29,077 bases of DNA from NCBI RefSeq assembly GCF_041601295.1, contig NZ_JBFIII010000032.1, positions 1 to 29,077 on the forward strand. Reading direction: 5' to 3'. Both the position numbers and the translations under genes were made by a program. The stretch is from Immundisolibacter sp. GTDB lineage: Bacteria; Pseudomonadota; Gammaproteobacteria; Immundisolibacterales; Immundisolibacteraceae. Shown here in pieces: positions 8,918-17,368 of the stretch (the stretch's first letter is position 1; every line of letters starts with the position of its first letter). Under the pieces are notes generated by a model. It ran no database searches. It saw only the letters and a program-made list of their open reading frames with translations, and was not told where the DNA came from.

Positions 8918-9487
8918 TTACTCCTTGACGCGGGAGACGTAGTCCCCGGTACGGGTGTCTACCCGCAACAGGTCATTGATCTCCACGAACAGCGGCACCT
9001 TCACCGTGGCGCCGGTTTCGAGCGTCGCCAGCTTGGTCGCGCCACTGCTGGTGTCGCCGCGCACAGCCGGCTCGGTGTAAGTCACCCTCATCACCACGTG
9101 ATTGGGCGGCGCCACGACAATCGGCTCGCCATTCCACAAGGTCACCGTGCAGTTGTCCTGTTCCTTGAGCCATTGCGCCTTGTCGCCAACGGCCGATGCA
9201 CCGGCATGCACCTGCTCGAAGGAAGTCGGGTTCATGAAGCACCAGGATTCGCCATCGGCGTACAGGAACTGCATTTCCGTATCCACCACGTCGGCCGCCT
9301 CGATGGTCTCGCCGGATTTGAACGTGCGTTCCCAAACCCTGTTAGTCCTGAGGTTGCGCAAGCGCGCCCGGTTGAAGGCCTGGCCCTTGCCGGGCTTTAC
9401 GAACTCGTTTTCAATGATGTCGCAGGGGTCACCGTCCAGCATGACCTTGAGCCCGGCGCGAAATTCGTTGGTGCTGTAAGACGCCAT
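8918..9487 (-). CDS. efp: translation elongation factor P
   Basis: EF-P rescues ribosomes stalled on polyproline stretches. The 189-residue product has the three-domain layout of the family. The modified lysine is Lys34 in KPGKGQA, matching the site that EpmA and EpmB beta-lysylate in E. coli. The N-terminal KOW-like domain (about 1-62) leads into the middle OB domain. The C-terminal OB domain contains RGDTSSGATKLATLETGA and VKVPLFVEINDLLRVDTRTGDYVSR, the latter being the EF-P signature. The ATG at 9487 has GAGG 5 bases upstream. epmA follows directly, and epmB diverges 36 bases away. Confidence 0.97.
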   Translation of the reverse strand: MASYSTNEFRAGLKVMLDGDPCDIIENEFVKPGKGQAFNRARLRNLRTNRVWERTFKSGETIEAADVVDTEMQFLYADGESWCFMNPTSFEQVHAGASAVGDKAQWLKEQDNCTVTLWNGEPIVVAPPNHVVMRVTYTEPAVRGDTSSGATKLATLETGATVKVPLFVEINDLLRVDTRTGDYVSRVKE

Positions 9488-9523
9488 AATTGCCTCGTTT
9501 AAACGTTATTCAGGGGAGCACGC
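9488..9523. promoter_or_regulatory. divergent efp/epmB intergenic region
   Basis: These 36 bases separate two divergent starts, so they contain both ribosome-binding sites (GAGG for efp, GGGGAG for epmB). Promoters for each gene must overlap the opposite gene or lie here. A 10-base perfect palindrome CGTTTAAACG sits at 9496-9505. I see no convincing -35/-10 pair. Confidence 0.35.
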
Positions 9524-10531
9524 ATGTCGATTCCGGCCGCGGCGGCCAGCGCACAGGCGCCGTGGCAAAGGCTGCTCGCGCAGGCCATTTGCGATCCGGC
9601 CCAGCTGTTGCGGGCGCTGAGTCTGCCAGACCACCTGCTGCCGGCGGCCCGGCGTGCCGCAGCGCTGTTCCCGCTGCGTGTGCCGGCGCCGTATCTGGCG
9701 CGGATCGCCGCAGGCGATGCCGCCGATCCGCTGCTGCGACAGGTGCTGCCGCTGGATGTCGAATGCGAACCCCAGCCCGGTTTCAGCGCCGACCCACTGG
9801 CCGAGGCGGCGACCCAACCGGTGCCGGGCTTGCTCAAAAAATACCACGGGCGGGCGCTGCTGATTGCTACCGGTGCTTGCGCCATACATTGTCGCTACTG
9901 TTTCCGGCGTCACTTCCCATACGCCGATGCCCACGCGGGCGGCTCGCGACTGGAGCCGGCACTGGCCGCAATCGCTGCCGATGCCAGCATCGGCGAGGTA
10001 ATTCTAAGTGGCGGCGATCCGCTCACGCTTGGCGACCTGCGCCTGGCCGCCCTCGCGCAGCGCCTGGCAGCAATCCCGCACATCCACACGCTGCGCATCC
10101 ACAGCCGCTTGCCAGTGGTACTGCCACAGCGCGTGGACGCCGCCCTGCTTCGCTGGCTGGCGCCCTTGTCGCTACGCAAGGTTCTGGTGCTACACACCAA
10201 TCACCCGGCGGAGATCGATGCCGATGTCGCGGCGGCGCTTGCCGGCCTGACCCACAGCGGGGTGACCCTGCTGAACCAGGCCGTGCTGCTGCGCGGCGTA
10301 AACGACAATGCCGATACGCTGATCGCCCTCAGCGAGCGTCTGCATGGCATTGGCGTGCTGCCCTACTACCTGCACCTGCTCGACCGGGTGCAGGGGGCGG
10401 CACATTTCGACGTTCCGCAGGCCTCAGGCGAGGCGCTGATTAACGCCATGCGGGCAAGGCTGCCGGGCTATCTGGTACCACGCCTGGTCCGGGAAATCCC
10501 GGGCGCCAGCGGCAAAACCCTCATCGCCTGA
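9524..10531 (+). CDS. epmB: EF-P beta-lysylation protein (lysine 2,3-aminomutase family)
   Basis: EpmB is a radical-SAM, PLP-dependent 2,3-aminomutase that converts (S)-alpha-lysine to (R)-beta-lysine for EpmA to load on EF-P. The 335-residue product has the radical-SAM cysteines Cys119, Cys123 and Cys126 (CAIHCRYC). It also has the SGGDPLTL motif and HTNHPAEI, and near the C-terminus EIPGASGKT, whose Lys331 is the likely PLP lysine. It is short like EpmB rather than the longer clostridial KamA. The ATG at 9524 has GGGGAG 5 bases upstream. Divergence from efp-epmA supports the assignment. Its 3' end overlaps the convergent Nudix gene by 11 bases. Confidence 0.94.
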   Translation: MSIPAAAASAQAPWQRLLAQAICDPAQLLRALSLPDHLLPAARRAAALFPLRVPAPYLARIAAGDAADPLLRQVLPLDVECEPQPGFSADPLAEAATQPVPGLLKKYHGRALLIATGACAIHCRYCFRRHFPYADAHAGGSRLEPALAAIAADASIGEVILSGGDPLTLGDLRLAALAQRLAAIPHIHTLRIHSRLPVVLPQRVDAALLRWLAPLSLRKVLVLHTNHPAEIDADVAAALAGLTHSGVTLLNQAVLLRGVNDNADTLIALSERLHGIGVLPYYLHLLDRVQGAAHFDVPQASGEALINAMRARLPGYLVPRLVREIPGASGKTLIA

Positions 10532-10940
10532 GCAGGGCACGCGCCTGCTCAAGCACCGGCAGCAAGCCTTCGGTCAACGGCACCTGCAGCAACTGATCGT
10601 CAGTCATCCAGCGTGCATCAGCAGCATCGTCGCCGGCCCTTGGCAGGATAGGGTCGCGCACCGGCGTGCCCAGAAAATCGAGGATCACGTAATGGTGTGC
10701 GCTGTCCATGCGCTCGATCCAGGTCACCAGCGGACCGAGGGTCACCTCGACGCCGGTTTCCTCGCGCACCTCACGCCGGCAGGCGTCAGTCACCGCCTCG
10801 CCCCACTCCACCTTGCCACCGGGCACCGACCACAGGCCCTGGCCGGGCGACCGACCGCGCTGAATCAGCAGCACGCGACCGCTTGCATCGAATACGAACA
10901 CGCCGACAGCTACCTGGGGCCGCTGCGGCCACTCAGTCAT
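10521..10940 (-). CDS. Nudix hydrolase (ADP-ribose pyrophosphatase-like)
   Basis: This 139-residue single-domain Nudix protein hydrolyses a nucleoside diphosphate linked to another moiety. The Nudix box is complete from the GGKVEWGE glycines to REVREETGV, with all metal-binding glutamates present. The surrounding PQVAVGVFVFD and GLWSVPGG resemble the ADP-ribose pyrophosphatase branch (COG1051), but substrate cannot be fixed from sequence. I chose the ATG at 10940 because Nudix similarity starts there. A longer frame back to 11060 would overlap the macrodomain gene extensively. ATGACTGA joins this start to the macrodomain stop (8-base overlap), so translation is probably coupled. Confidence 0.9.
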   Translation of the reverse strand: MTEWPQRPQVAVGVFVFDASGRVLLIQRGRSPGQGLWSVPGGKVEWGEAVTDACRREVREETGVEVTLGPLVTWIERMDSAHHYVILDFLGTPVRDPILPRAGDDAADARWMTDDQLLQVPLTEGLLPVLEQARALLRR

Positions 10941-11448
10941 GGTCGGTCCGTGCCAGCACCTGCCGATACAGCGCCAGTACCTCGCGGCTGAAACAAACGA
11001 ACTGCACTCGGGTAATCGCCGGCTGGGTAGCGATGACTGCCGACACTGTAGCGACGGCAATGTCGGTCGCCCGCGCTAATGGAAAACCGTAGGCGCCAGT
11101 GCTGATCGCAGGAAAAGCAATGCTCGTCACAGCATGCGCAGCGGCCAGTTCAAGGCAGCGCCGGTAACAACTTGCCAGCAACGCGTCTTCACCGGCCGTC
11201 CCGCCCTGCCAGACCGGACCAACGGTGTGAATGACATACCGCGCTTGCAGCCCATAGCCCGCAGTCAGTTTGGCGTCACCGGTGGCGCAGCCACCCAGCG
11301 TGCGGCACTCCTCCAGCAGCTGCGGCCCGGCGGCCCGATGAATGGCACCGTCCACGCCACCACCGCCCAGCAGCGAGGCATTGGCCGCGTTGACAATAGC
11401 CTCCACCGACAGCCGGGCGATGTCACCTTCCACAGCACTGAGGCGCAT
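10933..11448 (-). CDS. macrodomain protein (ADP-ribose / O-acetyl-ADP-ribose hydrolase type)
   Basis: This is a 171-residue macrodomain of the MacroD/YmdB type, which binds ADP-ribose and commonly hydrolyses O-acetyl-ADP-ribose or ADP-ribose esters. Diagnostic stretches are VNAANASLLGGGGVDGAIH (ligand-binding loop 1 with catalytic-type Asn/Asp), GDAKLTAGYGL, YVIHTVGPVW and AFPAISTGAYGFP (loop 2). The ATG at 11448 fits the start of family similarity; an in-frame GTG at 11463 is possible because the ribosome-binding site is weak. The end overlaps the Nudix start by 8 bases. The pair could release and then cleave ADP-ribose; that link is inference. Confidence 0.9.
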   Translation of the reverse strand: MRLSAVEGDIARLSVEAIVNAANASLLGGGGVDGAIHRAAGPQLLEECRTLGGCATGDAKLTAGYGLQARYVIHTVGPVWQGGTAGEDALLASCYRRCLELAAAHAVTSIAFPAISTGAYGFPLARATDIAVATVSAVIATQPAITRVQFVCFSREVLALYRQVLARTDHD

Positions 11449-11473
11449 CGCCTGACCGGTCACCGAGGGCGGC

Positions 11474-11860
11474 TCACAGCGTGGGTGCGTGCCGTCCCTG
11501 CTCGGCCGTGGTCTGACATTCCAGGCATCGCTCGGCGGCCGGCTCGGCATGCAGACGACCGCTGCCGATCTGTACGCCACACGCCCGACACAAGCCATAA
11601 CGCCCCCGCTCGATAGCGGCCAGCGCGGCCTCCACCAGACGCACGCGATGGACATGACGATCCAGAGCAGCCAGTTCCAGGTCGGCCAGCAGATCGGCCA
11701 CCGACTCGTCACCCCGGTCGTGGACGCGGCCCGCCAGTTCCAGGTACCGCCCCTGCTCACTGCGTTCCAGCTCGGCGGTTACCTCCTGGCGCAGATCGGC
11801 GTGCTCCTGGGCAAGCCGCAGCCGCAGCTGCTCAACTTCGCTACTGGTCAATCCATTCAC
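11474..11860 (-). CDS. DksA/TraR-type C4 zinc-finger protein
   Basis: The product has 128 residues: an N-terminal coiled-coil-prone, charged region (about 1-80, with DRGDESVADLL) and a C-terminal four-cysteine zinc finger, YGLCRACG...CLECQ. That is the layout of the DksA/TraR family, some of which bind the RNA polymerase secondary channel. True DksA has a longer coiled coil with an acidic tip. This looks like a general TraR/DksA-family paralogue, so I give no gene symbol. The start is GTG at 11860 with GAGGAG 6 bases upstream. It lies 35 bases after moaB and 25 bases before the macrodomain gene. Confidence 0.85.
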   Translation of the reverse strand: MNGLTSSEVEQLRLRLAQEHADLRQEVTAELERSEQGRYLELAGRVHDRGDESVADLLADLELAALDRHVHRVRLVEAALAAIERGRYGLCRACGVQIGSGRLHAEPAAERCLECQTTAEQGRHAPTL

Positions 11861-11895
11861 GCGCAGCTCCTCGTAATCAGTTTAAGGACGAGCGA

Positions 11896-12423
11896 TCAGC
11901 GCTCGAGCAGCCGCGGCATCAATTCCACCAGGTTGCAGGGCCGGGTGCGGTAATCGAGCTGCGGGGCGATCAGCTTATCCCAAGCCGTGCGGCAGGCGCC
12001 CGAGGAGCCCGGCAGACAGAAAATGTAGGTGCCATTGGCTACCCCGGCAACAGCGCGCGACTGGATGGTGGACGCACCGATTTCGTCCAGGGATAAGGCG
12101 CGGAACACCTCGCCGAAACCGTCGATGTGCTTATCCAGCAGCGGCACCACCGCCTCCGGTGTGCCGTCCCGGCCGGTCAGGCCGGTGCCGCCGGTGGTCA
12201 GCACCACCTGCACCGCCGGATCAGCAATCCAGGCCGAGACCTGGGCGCGGATCCGGTAAATGTCATCCGGCAGGATGGCCCGGCCGGCGAGTCGATGCCC
12301 GGCTGCCGAGAGCCGTTCGACCAGCACGCGGCCAGAGTTGTCCTGCTCCAGGCCGCGGCTGTCGCTGACCGTGAGCACTGCTATGCCCACGGGAACGAAG
12401 GCCCGTGCCCCCGCGTCACTCAT
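11896..12423 (-). CDS. moaB: molybdenum cofactor biosynthesis protein B
   Basis: MoaB/MogA-family protein of molybdopterin synthesis, with the molybdopterin-binding fold. The 175-residue product closely follows E. coli MoaB in order: IAVLTVSDSRG, RAQVSAWIADPAVQVVLTTGGTGLTGRD, GFGEVFRALSLDEIGASTIQSRAVAGVANGT, and PGSSGACRTAWDKLIAPQLDYRTRPCN. The ATG at 12423 has no good Shine-Dalgarno sequence but begins where homology starts. It follows DUF1329-1 by 18 bases, so it may be read as the tail of the transport cluster transcript. No other moa genes are in the window. Confidence 0.93.
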   Translation of the reverse strand: MSDAGARAFVPVGIAVLTVSDSRGLEQDNSGRVLVERLSAAGHRLAGRAILPDDIYRIRAQVSAWIADPAVQVVLTTGGTGLTGRDGTPEAVVPLLDKHIDGFGEVFRALSLDEIGASTIQSRAVAGVANGTYIFCLPGSSGACRTAWDKLIAPQLDYRTRPCNLVELMPRLLER

Positions 12424-12441
12424 CGGGGGGGCGCCATATGG

Positions 12442-13878
12442 TTACCGTGTACCGAATTTGCGCATACCCTGCGGCGTGAAAATTTCCGCATTGAGGGTCG
12501 AATCCTTGAGCAGACCAACCTTCGGCTGCCCCATGCCAAGGTTGCCGTACCAACCGAAGAAGGTGGTGTAGCGACCGTTGACCAGGTCGACCAACTGGTC
12601 TCCCCAGATGAGCATCGAGCGGCTGTCATATAGGTTCAGCACGTAACCCTCGCCCATGCGCCAAAGCCGGTCGCGCGCATCGTAGGCCTCGTGCCCCATG
12701 CCGTGCCAGGTGTCCTCATCCATGTACGAAACGACGCGTTTGTATAAATGCCGGGAACTCGGTCGCAACGTCGCCTCGAGCTCCCACACCCGGTGCAGCT
12801 CGTAGCGGATCAGGTCCGAATTGACGTGCCGCCTCCCGAATAACTCCTCAGGTGTAGCGTTCTCCTGAGCAAGGGCGTAGGAGTTGTACGGTACGAAGCG
12901 CTCCTTCTTGCCATTAAGCTTCAGATCGTGGCGCGACTCCTTGCCACCGAACCACCACTGCCAACGCGAGGTGACCGTACGCTGGCCGTCCGAACCGAAC
13001 GAAGGACTGTCCTGGAAGCCGATTTCAGGTGCCTTGCGCACCCGTCGCTGCCCCGGCACATACAGATAAGCCTGAAAATCAAATTCCTGGGCGAAGTTGC
13101 AGCCTCCACCAATCAGGCCCGACTGGCGCGGCGGCTGCTTGATCTGGAATGCGTCGCACAAGAGCGGCCCACCACTGCGGTGAAACCATTCGCCAGTCGG
13201 ACGCTCGGCGGCCGGCACCCACCACATGTAGGATTGCCACTGCTCCATGATCACATCAACCCGACTGCCCAGCGCGTCAATCAACGGCGCGTTCATAAAA
13301 CCCTCGATTGCCTGCCCCTGATAGGCGAGGTAGTGGTTCCAACCCACCTCGAACGCATTTTCCGGAATTGGGAACGGATAACCGCCACCGTCGACATGGT
13401 TCACTAGGCAGACCGCGCCCTTGGTGTCCCAGCCCGGGCACAGCTCGGCGGCCAGCGCCTGGCGCTTAGTCGCTTCGTAGACGAAGTCAGGGAACGACGC
13501 GCTGCGCCGCGTCGGATAGACGTGCATCCGGAAACTGCCCGGATACTGCTTGAACATGGCCACCTGTCCGGGCAGCAGCTTGTCCTGATATTGCGCATAG
13601 TTCTGAGCGGTGATGGTGAACAGCGGTTTGTCGTCCGGAAACGGATTGACCCACGGCCCGCCGGACTTGAAGGTGGCCGGCGGTGTTTCGATGCCGCCGG
13701 TCCACTCAGGAATGCTGCCGTCGGCATTACCGGCGCGCTCTGCGCCGACCGGGGTCAGTGGCGTACCGGTGAGGCCGAGCTGGGCGGCCTCGTCGGGCGT
13801 GATCCTGGCCCACGCCGCGGAAGCCATCGTCAATGCCAGGCCGACAACGGCTCCGAGTTTGGCAATCTCTCCACACAT
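12442..13878 (-). CDS. DUF1329 periplasmic protein (copy 1)
   Basis: This 478-residue secreted protein belongs to DUF1329, a family often listed as outer-membrane lipoprotein-sorting-like and probably related in fold to LolA/LolB carriers; its biochemical role is unsettled. The ATG at 13878 (GGAGG about 8 bases upstream) gives a clean signal peptide with AWA at residues 22-24 as the likely cleavage site. There is no lipobox cysteine, so it is soluble. The family core reads YLYVPGQRRVRKAPEIGF.DSP, then YELHRVWELEATL, DEDTW and a C-terminal MRKFGTR. Cysteines 147/157 and 241/260 are shared with copy 2 and could form disulfides. It follows RND1 by 50 bases. An upstream ATG at 14073 lies inside RND1 and is rejected. 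Confidence 0.88.
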   Translation of the reverse strand: MCGEIAKLGAVVGLALTMASAAWARITPDEAAQLGLTGTPLTPVGAERAGNADGSIPEWTGGIETPPATFKSGGPWVNPFPDDKPLFTITAQNYAQYQDKLLPGQVAMFKQYPGSFRMHVYPTRRSASFPDFVYEATKRQALAAELCPGWDTKGAVCLVNHVDGGGYPFPIPENAFEVGWNHYLAYQGQAIEGFMNAPLIDALGSRVDVIMEQWQSYMWWVPAAERPTGEWFHRSGGPLLCDAFQIKQPPRQSGLIGGGCNFAQEFDFQAYLYVPGQRRVRKAPEIGFQDSPSFGSDGQRTVTSRWQWWFGGKESRHDLKLNGKKERFVPYNSYALAQENATPEELFGRRHVNSDLIRYELHRVWELEATLRPSSRHLYKRVVSYMDEDTWHGMGHEAYDARDRLWRMGEGYVLNLYDSRSMLIWGDQLVDLVNGRYTTFFGWYGNLGMGQPKVGLLKDSTLNAEIFTPQGMRKFGTR

Positions 13879-13928
13879 ACCTTGTCCCTCCCTATCTTTT
13901 AAGAAACGTTGCAACGCACTGGCAAGGA

Positions 13929-16286
13929 TCAAGCCGGAACGGCGCGCACCCTGCCTATCAGGAAGCGAGTAATTGCGGGCATCAACACTACCGCACCCAC
14001 CATGTTCACGAAGAACATGTACGCCAGCAACACGCCCATGTCCGACTGGAACTTGAGCGCGGAGAAATACCATAGAGCGACCCCGAAGCTCATGGTGACC
14101 GCTGTGAACACCACCGCTGTTCCCACCTCCCTGTAGGACAGGCGGAACGCGGATTCAACATCCATGCCCTCACGCAAATGCACGTACGCACGGGCAAATA
14201 AATAGATACCGTAGTCCACTCCGACACCAACCCCCAAGGCCAAAACCGGCAATGTCGATACCTTCAGTCCAATGTTGAGAAACACCATCACTGCATTGGC
14301 GAAAATCGATACCGCGACCAGCGGCAGCATCACGCAAAGTGCCGCCCGCCAGGAGAAGAAAGTAAAGAAACAGCATGCCGCGATCGCCGCGAACAGGATC
14401 AAGTCCATGGTCAGCACGGAATCTTTGACCGCCTCGTTGGTGGCTGCCCAGATACCGGCATTTCCCATCGCCATCCGGAACGTGACGTCGTCGTTTGTGT
14501 TGGCCTTGTCGTAGGCCCGAATCGCCAGGACTATGCGATCCAGCGTGTGCGCTTGGTGATCGACCGGATAGATGGTTACTGGCATCACCGTACAATCGTT
14601 GTTGAACAGCCGCTGCGACATCTCGACCCGGTAGATATTGGCGGAAATCATCTGCTCGTTGCGCGGCAAACCCAGGAATTTTGGATTCGCCTCGTAATTG
14701 CCGACATTGCGCTCGCGCACAACCTGAGTCAGCGATTTCACCGACCGCACGCCTGGCACATTGCGCATTTGCCAGACAAAATCGTCAATCGTTGACATCA
14801 CGCCGTAGTCCACGCATGCGCTGTCCTTAGGCGATTCCGCCATTACAACGAACTCGTCCAATCCAACCGTGAACTTGCTGACGATAGCCTGAGTGTCCTG
14901 GTTGTAACGGGCATCCGGCCAGAACTCTGGCGCGCCGGCTTCCGAGTCGCCAACGATAAGACTTTTCGTCTGCCAGGACCCGAAAGCGACCAGGAAAATG
15001 GTCACCCCGACGATAGCCATAGCCGGGCGAGGCCGGCTGGCGCGTGTCAACAAATTCCAGACGGGATGGTCGTCACCCTCGGTGGACAGCTTCGCTCGGG
15101 CAATCTCCCGCTCATTCAGACGCATGTAAGAAAGGAGCGCTGGCAACATGAACTTGTTGGTGAGCAACATCACGGCAACACCTATGCTGGCAGTAATGCC
15201 AAGCTCACGGATGATGTCGATATCGATCACCATAATGACGGCAAAACCTACCGCATCAGAAATCAACGCAGTGGCACCGGGAATAAACAGCTTGTTGAAG
15301 GCATCCTTCGCTGCGCTTGGCGCGTCCATGCCCGCAATGACTCCAAGGCGCCAGGAATTGGTCATCTGCACCGCGTGACTGACACCGATGGCCAGCACGA
15401 GAAAGGGCACCAGAATGGATAGCGGATCAACGCCGAAGCCCAACAGCTTGACCAATCCAAGTTGCCAGACCACCGCTGCCAGAGATACCGAGATTGCCGC
15501 CAGCGCCAGCTTCCACGATCCGGCGAAGAAGATCAGCAGTACGAAGGTCACCGCCAGCGTAATCGCGAAGAACAGAATGACGCCGAGCGCGCCCTCGATG
15601 ATGTCACCAATGAAGGTCGCGAAACCGATGATGCCAATGTCGAAGCCTTCGCCTTCGTATTTCACACGCAGCGCTTCCAGCCTGCGTGCCGCTTCGCGAT
15701 AGTCGAGCTTGACCCCGGTGGCGGGATCGCGCTCGATCAACTCTGCAATGACCAGTGCACCGGAGAAATCCTTGGCTACCGTTCGACCGATCTCGTCGGA
15801 GCGATACAGGTTTTCCCTGACCTCCTGCAGCCCAGCTTCGGTGGCCTGAAAATCCGCCGGAACAATGCGCGAACCGGTGAACCCTTCCTCGGTCACCGCT
15901 ACGAAATTGACGTTTGGGGTGAACAGCGAGGTCACCGTGCGGGCATCCACGCCGTCCATGACCAGGATCTCCTGGGTCACCTGCTCGAGAACCTTGAAAA
16001 AGGCCGGGTTGAACATATCACCGCTGCGGTCGGCGACGAACACTGTGATGGTGTTCGAGCCTCCGAACTCGGGCTTGTACTTGGTGTAGGTTTTCATGTA
16101 CGAGTGCGACAAGGGCACCGACTTGTCGAACCCGGGGTCAAGCCGCTGATTGGCCGCCTGGTAGCCCAGAAATGCTGTGAGCGCCAGGGTGAGCGCCAGT
16201 ACCCAAACCCTGCGCCCGATTAAAAACCCGGAAATCGCGGCGGAAAACCTTTCCAGGCCCGCGCCGTAACCTACATCTGCTGCCAT
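13929..16286 (-). CDS. RND/MMPL-family inner-membrane transporter (RND1)
   Basis: This 785-residue RND-superfamily protein has the single-chain MMPL/HpnN layout. It has TM1 at about 27-45, periplasmic domain 1 about 47-232, a five-helix block about 233-383, TM7 about 423-441, periplasmic domain 2 about 442-622 and a final block about 623-778. The second block carries GVGVGVDYGIYL (Asp691-Tyr692, the usual MMPL proton-relay pair). The equivalent place in the first block reads GVSHAVQ, so that Asp-Tyr pair is absent. GDSEAGAPEFWP after TM7 is shared by all three copies. Cys491 and Cys565 in periplasmic domain 2 are also shared. Such proteins move hydrophobic molecules such as hopanoids (HpnN) or sterols (BstA); the substrate here is unknown. 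The ATG at 16286 has a weak site, 48 bases after YCF48-1. Confidence 0.9.
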   Translation of the reverse strand: MAADVGYGAGLERFSAAISGFLIGRRVWVLALTLALTAFLGYQAANQRLDPGFDKSVPLSHSYMKTYTKYKPEFGGSNTITVFVADRSGDMFNPAFFKVLEQVTQEILVMDGVDARTVTSLFTPNVNFVAVTEEGFTGSRIVPADFQATEAGLQEVRENLYRSDEIGRTVAKDFSGALVIAELIERDPATGVKLDYREAARRLEALRVKYEGEGFDIGIIGFATFIGDIIEGALGVILFFAITLAVTFVLLIFFAGSWKLALAAISVSLAAVVWQLGLVKLLGFGVDPLSILVPFLVLAIGVSHAVQMTNSWRLGVIAGMDAPSAAKDAFNKLFIPGATALISDAVGFAVIMVIDIDIIRELGITASIGVAVMLLTNKFMLPALLSYMRLNEREIARAKLSTEGDDHPVWNLLTRASRPRPAMAIVGVTIFLVAFGSWQTKSLIVGDSEAGAPEFWPDARYNQDTQAIVSKFTVGLDEFVVMAESPKDSACVDYGVMSTIDDFVWQMRNVPGVRSVKSLTQVVRERNVGNYEANPKFLGLPRNEQMISANIYRVEMSQRLFNNDCTVMPVTIYPVDHQAHTLDRIVLAIRAYDKANTNDDVTFRMAMGNAGIWAATNEAVKDSVLTMDLILFAAIAACCFFTFFSWRAALCVMLPLVAVSIFANAVMVFLNIGLKVSTLPVLALGVGVGVDYGIYLFARAYVHLREGMDVESAFRLSYREVGTAVVFTAVTMSFGVALWYFSALKFQSDMGVLLAYMFFVNMVGAVVLMPAITRFLIGRVRAVPA

Positions 16287-16334
16287 GGGACCGATTGCCT
16301 TACGTGCCTGTGGATAACCGCTTGCCGTCGGCGG

Positions 16335-17294
16335 TCACTTGAATATCTGAGCCAGCGGCAACTTGCGCACGCCACCGGCGGCGGTTGCAATATAAAGATC
16401 GTCACCAGCCGGCAAGGCCGCCGTAAATCCGATGCGGTCCAGGGGCCGAGCCGCTTGTACCGTTAACGCGTCTGGCCGCAGCCATAGCAGCGTGCCGCCA
16501 CCTCCAACCAGCAGCGCCGAGCCATCGGCAAGCAGACTGCCACTCAAAAGGAACTGTTGGGTATTGGTAACAACGCGCTGCCATGACGTGCCATCGTCAT
16601 CCGTGACGAAAGCATGGCCGTTCATGCCAAAGATCAACATCCGACCCGCCGGGAAGGTCAACGCGCCGAAGAAGGATCCCTCATACGGCGAGTCAATCGG
16701 CATGAAATCGCGTTGGCCGCTTATGGAACGGTACAAGACCCCCTTTTCGGCCACGGCCAGGATAGTCCCGTCGGGCAACCACGCGAGGTCAAAAATATGG
16801 TTCTGGTACCAGTCTTCGACCGCAAGCGTTTGTCGGTCCCAGTTCGCGCCGCCGTCGTGGGTGGTCCATAGCTGGCCATTGCTGCCCGTCACCCAGCCGG
16901 TGCGCGCGTCGCGGAAATGCACATTCAGCATCACGTTCTGCGACTCCGGCTCAAAATTGAGCAGCGACCAACTGGCGCCGGCGTCAACAGTCTTCAGGAT
17001 CACCGCGTCATGGCCAACCGCGAAGCCAATGCGCGGGTCGATAAAGGTCAGCGCGGTCAGCGTGCCGCGTACCGGCACATCGGCCTGAGTCCAACTGGCG
17101 CCGGCGTTGTCCGAATAGATGACGATGCCCCGTTCGCCTGCCGCCACCACCCGCTCGCCGGCACGTGCCAGGCCAAGAAATACCACCTTCGTAGCAAGGG
17201 GGACTTTCAGCGCGGCTTGGGCCACCGGAGCCGACTGCGCTGGGCCAACCCAGCAGAACAAGGCCAGCGCCAAGCCAGCGACACGACGCAACAT
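16335..17294 (-). CDS. YCF48-like periplasmic beta-propeller (copy 1)
   Basis: This 319-residue secreted protein is built of propeller repeats with Asp-box-like turns (DNAGASW, DAGASW, DGGANW, DDGTSW), as in the YCF48/BNR family. In photosynthetic organisms YCF48 helps assemble photosystem II; here it is probably a scaffold beside a pump. The ATG at 17294 has AAAGGG 7 bases upstream and gives the signal peptide MLRRVAGLALALFCWVGPAQSA. A GTG at 17300 is too close to that site. This copy is clearly more divergent than copies 2 and 3, which resemble each other. It lies just after a strong terminator and 48 bases before RND1, so it probably heads its own transcript, though I found no clear promoter. 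Confidence 0.87.
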   Translation of the reverse strand: MLRRVAGLALALFCWVGPAQSAPVAQAALKVPLATKVVFLGLARAGERVVAAGERGIVIYSDNAGASWTQADVPVRGTLTALTFIDPRIGFAVGHDAVILKTVDAGASWSLLNFEPESQNVMLNVHFRDARTGWVTGSNGQLWTTHDGGANWDRQTLAVEDWYQNHIFDLAWLPDGTILAVAEKGVLYRSISGQRDFMPIDSPYEGSFFGALTFPAGRMLIFGMNGHAFVTDDDGTSWQRVVTNTQQFLLSGSLLADGSALLVGGGGTLLWLRPDALTVQAARPLDRIGFTAALPAGDDLYIATAAGGVRKLPLAQIFK

Positions 17295-17326
17295 CAACAC
17301 ACCCTTTGCCAGAATTGCGGAACTTC

Positions 17327-17368
17327 AAAAAAAAAGCGCTTGGCGGGCCACAGAGCCCACCGAGCGCT
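17327..17368 (-). terminator. strong Rho-independent terminator after DUF1329-2
   Basis: On the minus strand a 14-position stem (AGCGCTCGGTGGGC against GCCCGCCAAGCGCT, two internal mismatches) has a 6-base loop and is followed by nine Ts. It lies 28 bases after the DUF1329-2 stop and about 33 bases before the YCF48-1 start, dividing the cluster into separate transcription units. There is no T-run for the plus strand. Confidence 0.88.

Noticed and set aside
10941..11060. N-terminal extension of the Nudix gene
   Set aside because: It overlaps the macrodomain gene and adds no Nudix-like sequence; ATG 10940 fits the family and the overlapping stop.
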